The position numbers and the translations under genes were made by a program. Source: Comamonas resistens (GTDB lineage Bacteria > Pseudomonadota > Gammaproteobacteria > Burkholderiales > Burkholderiaceae_C). From it: a DNA stretch of 64,000 bases. Positions 59,629-64,000 of the stretch are shown piece after piece; within the stretch, counting starts at the first letter, position 1, and each line of letters begins with the position of its first letter. Under the pieces are notes generated by a model. It was not told the DNA's origin, searched no databases, and saw only the letters and a program-made list of their open reading frames with translations. The stretch covers positions 2,666,001 through 2,730,000 of the forward strand of contig NZ_CP125947.1 of NCBI RefSeq assembly GCF_030064165.1, read 5' to 3'.

Positions 59629-60487
59629 GGGACCTCCTGGTATCAAGAGGCTGTAGCGGACGGCCGGGCACGGCGGCAAATCGATCCTGCCACTGCGGGA
59701 GCAATTCGCCGGCAAGATCGCGCATGGTGGCGAGCGCGGCGGGAGCGACTCTGCCCACTGGTTGGCGGTACTCGACCCGATGCACCGGCAGGCCGCGCGT
59801 CGCAGCACGCGGATAAGCCTCAATGGCCGGTACGTCGGTGGCCAGAATCCGAATGTCGGTGTGGCCCTGGAAAAGATCGCGCAGCGCCTGCTGGATCAGC
59901 CGGGCGTTGGCGGACACCGGATGGACGCGGTTGATGAGCAGGTACAGCGGCGGCGGCCCGATACCCAGGTGCCGGTATGGTGCAATGTCCTCCAGCAACT
60001 GCATGGTGCCGCGCCGCAGTTCGCGGGCGGCGAGGATTTCCGGAGTCACGGGCGACAGCGCGAGGTCGGAGGCAAGCACCGCCATCTCCAGCAGCACCGA
60101 GCGCGCGCCCTGGGTGTCGATCAGCACCAGGTCGTAGAGGGGGTTCAGTATCGGCAGCAGATGCCGCAGCCGCAGGCGCCCGTCTGGCGCATGCAGCAGC
60201 AAAGTGTTCAGTTCTCCTCGGTGGTCGTTGGAGAGCACCAAGTCCAGGCCCGCGATGATCGTGCGGGACACAAGCTGGTCGAGGTCGCGCTCGTTGAAGG
60301 CCAGCAATTCATAGATGCCGCCGGGCGCGCGGTGAGCCAGCTCATAGTAGGAGGACAAGGTGGGCTGCACATCGAGATCGAGCAGCAGCACGCGCAGTCC
60401 GGCGTCCGCAGCGAGACCGCCCAGGTTTGCGGCCGTGGTGGTCTTGCCGACCCCGCCTTTGGTTGAAATGATGGATACGACCTGCAT
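59612..60487 (-). CDS. parA: ParA-family ATPase
   Basis: 291 residues. The deviant Walker A STKGGVGKTTTAANLG is at about 8-23, the DLDVQPTLS motif near 40, and VLIDTQGARSVLLEMA near 120. Partition or positioning ATPase of the excised ICE, also needed in ICEclc for transfer competence. 42 bp after alpA; same operon. Confidence 0.9.
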   Translation of the reverse strand: MQVVSIISTKGGVGKTTTAANLGGLAADAGLRVLLLDLDVQPTLSSYYELAHRAPGGIYELLAFNERDLDQLVSRTIIAGLDLVLSNDHRGELNTLLLHAPDGRLRLRHLLPILNPLYDLVLIDTQGARSVLLEMAVLASDLALSPVTPEILAARELRRGTMQLLEDIAPYRHLGIGPPPLYLLINRVHPVSANARLIQQALRDLFQGHTDIRILATDVPAIEAYPRAATRGLPVHRVEYRQPVGRVAPAALATMRDLAGELLPQWQDRFAAVPGRPLQPLDTRRSHGQRT

Positions 60488-60529
60488 GGTGTTCTCCGTA
60501 TGAGGATGGAAAGTCCGCGGGAGAACGGA

Positions 60530-60751
60530 TCAGGCCCGGTTGTTGACGCGCTCGTCGATCCACTGATCGATTTCGATGGAGTCCCAGCCCACGGCGCGCA
60601 CGCCCAGACGCAGCGCTTGCGGGAACTGGCGTTTCTTCATCAGGTTGTAGATGTGGGCGCGCTTGAAACCGGATTTCGCTTCGACTTCTTCCAGGCGCAG
60701 GATGCGGCGCTCGTTTGGCGGCAGTACAGGTGTTTGCGACATGGCGGTCAC
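60530..60751 (-). CDS. alpA: AlpA-family transcriptional regulator
   Basis: 73-residue MerR/excisionase-like winged helix: RRILRLEEVEAKSGFKRAHI followed by YNLMKKRQFPQALRLGVRAV and WDSIEIDQWI. First gene of the regulatory operon. In ICEclc the alpA promoter is the main target of the bistable BisR/BisDC switch. Two short palindromes lie 35-80 bp upstream. Confidence 0.88.
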   Translation of the reverse strand: MTAMSQTPVLPPNERRILRLEEVEAKSGFKRAHIYNLMKKRQFPQALRLGVRAVGWDSIEIDQWIDERVNNRA

Positions 60752-60785
60752 TCCTGAACGCTCAGTGGCGTTTGTTGGCGTGACC

Positions 60786-60798
60786 TCTATTCAATAGA
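60786..60798. promoter_or_regulatory. Palindrome upstream of alpA (A)
   Basis: TCTATT / AATAGA around a central C. 35 bp before the alpA start; overlaps where a -10 region might be. Confidence 0.5.
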
Positions 60799-60815
60799 CA
60801 CGGCAGCGAAAAGAC

Positions 60816-60829
60816 ATTGCAAATGCAAT
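60816..60829. promoter_or_regulatory. Palindrome upstream of alpA (B)
   Basis: ATTGCA / TGCAAT with AA between. 65 bp before the alpA start. Confidence 0.5.
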
Positions 60830-60860
60830 CTCCGCTACTGCACATACAAGCTGGCAAATC

Positions 60861-61616
60861 TCAGCGGGAGGCGCTACGCAACCGGCGCCTGGCGGTGGCG
60901 AACTTGCCGTTCAATGTCCGCTCCGCGATACCCATGGCGCCGCTGTGATGGGCGACCAGCGCGCTGACCACGGCCTCCTGCGTCTTGAAGCTGGAGTACG
61001 GCGTGCCCGATGGCGACTGGCCGAGCATCAGCTCTAACAGGCCGCCAACGATGTTCAGGTAGGTGGCCTCGGCCCGATCACTGATCGGACACTGCGCGCA
61101 TGCCGAAATCACCGTGGACTGCTTGAGCAGCGCGTCATGCTTGTCCTGCAACTCGCGAAGCTGACGTTTGGTCTGTTCCAGGGCGGATTTCAAAGCCTGG
61201 CGTTCGACCAGCATGGCTTGCCCTGTTTCTAGGGAGATGAAGGGATGGATGATGCGCTCGCTGCGGGAGAAGAGAAAGCCGGGCCGCTGCTCGGGGTAGT
61301 GCTGGCGCATCCAGCACTTCAGATCGACATGGCGTACCGTCAGATCAGGCGATTCGATCAACGCGGTGTCGCGTGTCGTGATGCCATGCTGCCCGAAGGG
61401 CAGTTCCCCGTTGAGGATGCCGTCATAGATGCGGTCGGTGTACAGCCGCAGTTCGCCCAAACGCGGGCAGTCCAGCGACTGCGGCAGATCCATAGGCGAC
61501 GAGACCGAAGCCAGGATCACCTGCTCGTATCGCAGCAGTCCGGCCCAGCGGATGGACGCTTCGAGCGGGCGGTAGAACACCTTTGATGTTGGTGCATCAT
61601 TTTTGTTCTCGTGCAT
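60861..61616 (-). CDS. ICE protein of unknown function next to the regulatory block
   Basis: 251 residues from ATG 61616, AGGAG-type sequence upstream. No membrane segment. A middle coiled coil (ALKSALEQTKRQLRELQDKH) is followed by CAQCPISDRAEATYLNIVGG, with a CxxC, and ends with a basic tail GKFATARRRLRSASR. Earlier VRHVDLKCWMRQHYPEQRPG suggests an N-terminal domain. Similar genes lie between int and alpA in related ICEs. Role unknown. Confidence 0.65.
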   Translation of the reverse strand: MHENKNDAPTSKVFYRPLEASIRWAGLLRYEQVILASVSSPMDLPQSLDCPRLGELRLYTDRIYDGILNGELPFGQHGITTRDTALIESPDLTVRHVDLKCWMRQHYPEQRPGFLFSRSERIIHPFISLETGQAMLVERQALKSALEQTKRQLRELQDKHDALLKQSTVISACAQCPISDRAEATYLNIVGGLLELMLGQSPSGTPYSSFKTQEAVVSALVAHHSGAMGIAERTLNGKFATARRRLRSASR

Positions 61617-62180
61617 GCTCCGTCTCCTTCCAGGAGAAGAACTACAGGGCCGACTGCTTTTGCAGCCGTCCTCATGGTCGGCCTGTTGTCCGCGCAAGAC
61701 GCGAGTGATGACGCCCGCTTTTGATGACTTCTGATCAGTTCGCGCAACGAGTAGGCGTTGTGTGCTCGATGTGCAAAAATCCATCGGGCACAAGAAAACC
61801 GAGCGTCTGTCGCGGCTCGACAGTGACGCTTGCGCTATCAGGATCGTGAGAAGTGGCTGCTCTCGCAAAACCGTATCGGTATGGTCTGATGCGCCAGCGG
61901 TTTCAAAAAGCGGCGAACGCTCGGAATCTATTGATCGGGGCTTGAGATTGGCAACGAAAATCCGCTGGTGTCATATCCGATCGAGATACTGATATAGCGA
62001 GATAGCATTACCGAGAAGTCGCCTATGGTGACTGCCGAGCGCTGATCCGACGCTAAACGCTGCCTGCCAAAACGTGGAAATTGCGAGTTGGCCGCGCAGA
62101 AGACGGATGGGCGGCCATGCGAAGCGATCGACGTTCCCTCCTTTGACCTTGACCGGACGGTGCTGCCGCCCGGCCTCAGC
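61617..62180. other. Gene-free region between integrase end and regulatory block
   Basis: 564 bp. The stretch 61930-62010 is more AT-rich than the surroundings. No gene, RNA gene or strong hairpin was recognised. Probably carries the promoter of the 60861-61616 gene. Confidence 0.55.
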
Positions 62181-64000
62181 TCAACGGGCGACGGGATCTT
62201 CGGGCATATCAACCAACATTGCCGTTTTTACCAGGCGCTCTACAGTCTGCCTGGCCAGCACCGGAGACGCCTCCGATTGCTCTGCAAGCTCATCGGTTTC
62301 TATGGCATGTGCGGCGACCAGTCGAGCTGCAAGATGCAGGTTGGTCGGATCGACGGCCTCGATGACTGGACACTTGCCCAGGGCATCGTATGGCCGCAGC
62401 AGTGCGTGATAGATGTGCCAGGTGTCGATACCGCGCGGCACCAGCTTCAGGACAGCCTGAATCAGCTTGCGCTTGATGGGGTCGAGTTGCCAGTCCGGGA
62501 CGCGCTGCCCACGGTGACCCAGATGGATCGACAGGAGATTGCCGGCCTGAATCTCGTAAGTGATCCAGCGGCGGGACTTGCCAACCAGCTTGGCGTAATC
62601 GGCCACCGACAGGTTGTGGGATGCCTCGAATATCTCCAGCAATTGCAAGCGCTCGCGCTGCACCTCTGACAGCGTGGGTCGCGCGTACTCGGGCAGATGC
62701 ACCGCCGAAAGTCGATAGACGGAAGCTGGAACCGCTGGTGCATCGGGTGCAGGCGCAACGATCAACTGAGGGGCGTTTGGATTCAGGGCGGGCGGCTGCG
62801 CTGCCGCCTGTCCGGCGATTGTGGGCAGGCCCTGCAACGTGATGGTCAAGTGCGTGCTGGCAACTTCGACCTGATTCTGCTCGAACAAGTCCAGCCGGTC
62901 GGCCCAGTCCTGCATCATGACGCGGCGTTGCTCGACGTACTCGGCGTGGTTGTAGGTCGCGCTGATCCGATCCGGATCGGCATGCGAAAGTTGGGCGTCT
63001 ACCCACTTGGGCGGATACCCCAATTCATTGAGCGCAGTCGAGATGGTGGCGCGAACGCCATGCCCAGTGAGTTGGTCTTCATAGCCCATACGCTTGAGCG
63101 CGCCATTGAGCGTGTTCTCGCTCAGAGGGTTTTTCAGGCACCAATCACCGGGGATAAGATACACCTGTGCTGGCTTCAGATTTCCCAGCAAATGACGAAC
63201 GACCTCTTGTGCCTGCAACGACAGTGGCACGATGTATGGCGGGATGTCGGCGAAACGCTGGCGCTTCTTCTTGGTGAGCTGCTTGCGTTGCTTGAGCCTG
63301 ACAACCGGGATGATCCACAGACCGCGCTCCAGATCAAACTGATCGGGCGTGGCGTAGCGCAATTCACCGGTGCGCACGCCCGTGAGCAGCAGCAGACGTA
63401 GACCCAGTTGCGTATTCAGGCGACCGCTGTACTTGCGCAACGTCTGCAGCATTGCCGGCAGCTCGGGCATGCGCAAAAAGGGATTGTTCTCCACCGGGGG
63501 CAGCGGCATCGCCACCACGTCCAAATCCTTGGCCGGGTTGTCGCCCATGTTGGGCACCACCACCGAGGCGTAGGTGAATAGCTGGCTGAACCAGGTGCGC
63601 AGCTTCTCGGCCACCGACAGCGAGCCACGCTTTTCCACTCTGCCGATGATGTCCAGCAGGTGGGCGCGGGTGACGTCGTAGATGGTCAGGTGGCGCAATA
63701 CGGGAAACACGTCCTTGGCGAAGACGCGCCCGATCTGCTTGGGCGTACTTTGGCGGCCCTCATTTTCCAGAGAGAGGCTGCGGTGGGCCAGCCATTTGTC
63801 GTAGATGGTCTGGAAGGTGTGCTCGCCAGCCAGGACAATCACGTGACGTTTGCGCTTGCGTTCCGAGTGCGGGTTGATGTCCTTGGCCAGCAGCGCCCGC
63901 GCCTCTTCACGCAAGTCGCGAGCCTGTTTCAAGGAGAGGGCCGGATAGCCGCCAAAGGTGATGCGCTCACGCTTGCCCAGCCAGGAATAGCGGAAGTGCC
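62181..64000 (-). CDS. int: Tyrosine integrase of the P4/IntB13 type, 5'-truncated by the window edge
   Basis: Integrase that excises and inserts the ICE, probably at a tRNA gene beyond the right edge. At least 606 codons are open to base 64000, beginning in the arm-binding DUF4102 domain (YSWLGKRERITFGGYPALS). Catalytic residues are seen as TGVRTGELR (Arg), HGVRATIST (His, Arg), QLSHADPDR (His) and YNHAEYVEQ (Tyr). A C-terminal extension of about 200 residues follows with a helix-turn-helix (LSVADYAKLVGKSRRWITYE) and a region resembling Xre/MbcA-type domains. Such an extension is known for the 657-residue IntB13 of ICEclc. Confidence 0.9.
   Translation of the reverse strand, partial: HFRYSWLGKRERITFGGYPALSLKQARDLREEARALLAKDINPHSERKRKRHVIVLAGEHTFQTIYDKWLAHRSLSLENEGRQSTPKQIGRVFAKDVFPVLRHLTIYDVTRAHLLDIIGRVEKRGSLSVAEKLRTWFSQLFTYASVVVPNMGDNPAKDLDVVAMPLPPVENNPFLRMPELPAMLQTLRKYSGRLNTQLGLRLLLLTGVRTGELRYATPDQFDLERGLWIIPVVRLKQRKQLTKKKRQRFADIPPYIVPLSLQAQEVVRHLLGNLKPAQVYLIPGDWCLKNPLSENTLNGALKRMGYEDQLTGHGVRATISTALNELGYPPKWVDAQLSHADPDRISATYNHAEYVEQRRVMMQDWADRLDLFEQNQVEVASTHLTITLQGLPTIAGQAAAQPPALNPNAPQLIVAPAPDAPAVPASVYRLSAVHLPEYARPTLSEVQRERLQLLEIFEASHNLSVADYAKLVGKSRRWITYEIQAGNLLSIHLGHRGQRVPDWQLDPIKRKLIQAVLKLVPRGIDTWHIYHALLRPYDALGKCPVIEAVDPTNLHLAARLVAAHAIETDELAEQSEASPVLARQTVERLVKTAMLVDMPEDPVAR

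Noticed and set aside
62181..64000. Attachment site (attR) inside the window
   Set aside because: The integrase start and any tRNA lie beyond base 64000; no tRNA 3' end or direct repeat could be recognised.

Overview
The window is most of an integrative and conjugative element (ICE) of the ICEclc / PFGI-1 / SPI-7 type from a GC-rich proteobacterium. A beta- or gammaproteobacterium such as a pseudomonad, a member of the Burkholderiales or a xanthomonad is likely, but the sequence does not fix the species. The identification rests on a tyrosine integrase with a long C-terminal extension at the right edge, an alpA-parA-shi-parB/bisD-bisC regulatory block, a topB/ssb/inrR processing block, and a full PFL-type conjugation module (TraD, VirB4/TraC, TraG-N, MobH relaxase). 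Neither end of the element lies inside the window: the integrase runs off the right edge and the first gene runs off the left edge. No tRNA, rRNA or CRISPR array was seen.

Layout. 1-10972 (+): a defence island of mostly overlapping genes: HerA-type ATPase (5' end missing), beta-type DNA methyltransferase, a 103-codon DUF1016-N-like protein, SNF2 helicase, PglZ and an unknown 240-residue protein, followed by a SIR2-like DUF4917 protein. It looks like a BREX-type-3-like or hybrid system. 11067-14394: MobH relaxase TraI (-), a PrlF-YhaV toxin-antitoxin pair (+) with a clear promoter and operator, and DUF3742 (+). 14414-34637 (-): the type IV secretion and mating module, with RadC and a DsbA-like protein embedded in it. 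34959-39540 (+): an inserted, more AT-rich three-gene operon coding for a small helical protein, an SMC/Rad50-like ABC ATPase with a zinc motif in its coiled coil, and a PD-(D/E)XK nuclease. This is the best candidate for a little-described defence system. 39678-50964 (-): helicase, DUF6094 methyltransferase, DUF3275, DUF3577 and many small genes of unknown function, most preceded by a similar GC-rich hairpin leader. 51488-60751 (-): topB, ssb, inrR-like, TIGR03761, STY4528 replication protein, DUF2857 (BisC-like), ParB-like (BisD-like), shi-like, parA and alpA. 60861-64000 (-): one unknown gene, a gene-free gap and the integrase.

How it fits together. In ICEclc the alpA operon is known to make a bistable switch (BisDC) that turns on excision, processing and transfer in a few cells. 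The same gene order is present here, so the right end is probably the decision and excision module. TopB, SSB, STY4528 and ParA would replicate, process and maintain the circle. TraI and TraD would deliver the strand to the mating channel made by the 14-34 kb genes. The two cargo islands and the toxin-antitoxin pair would protect the host and retain the element.

The most unusual non-coding signals are four copies of a two-stem motif with covarying stems, upstream of radC and three other genes (probably the published radC RNA motif); three 23-bp palindromes in front of topB and the inrR operon; and a cluster of inverted repeats, an AT-rich patch and an exact DnaA box inside the STY4528 gene that could be a replication origin.
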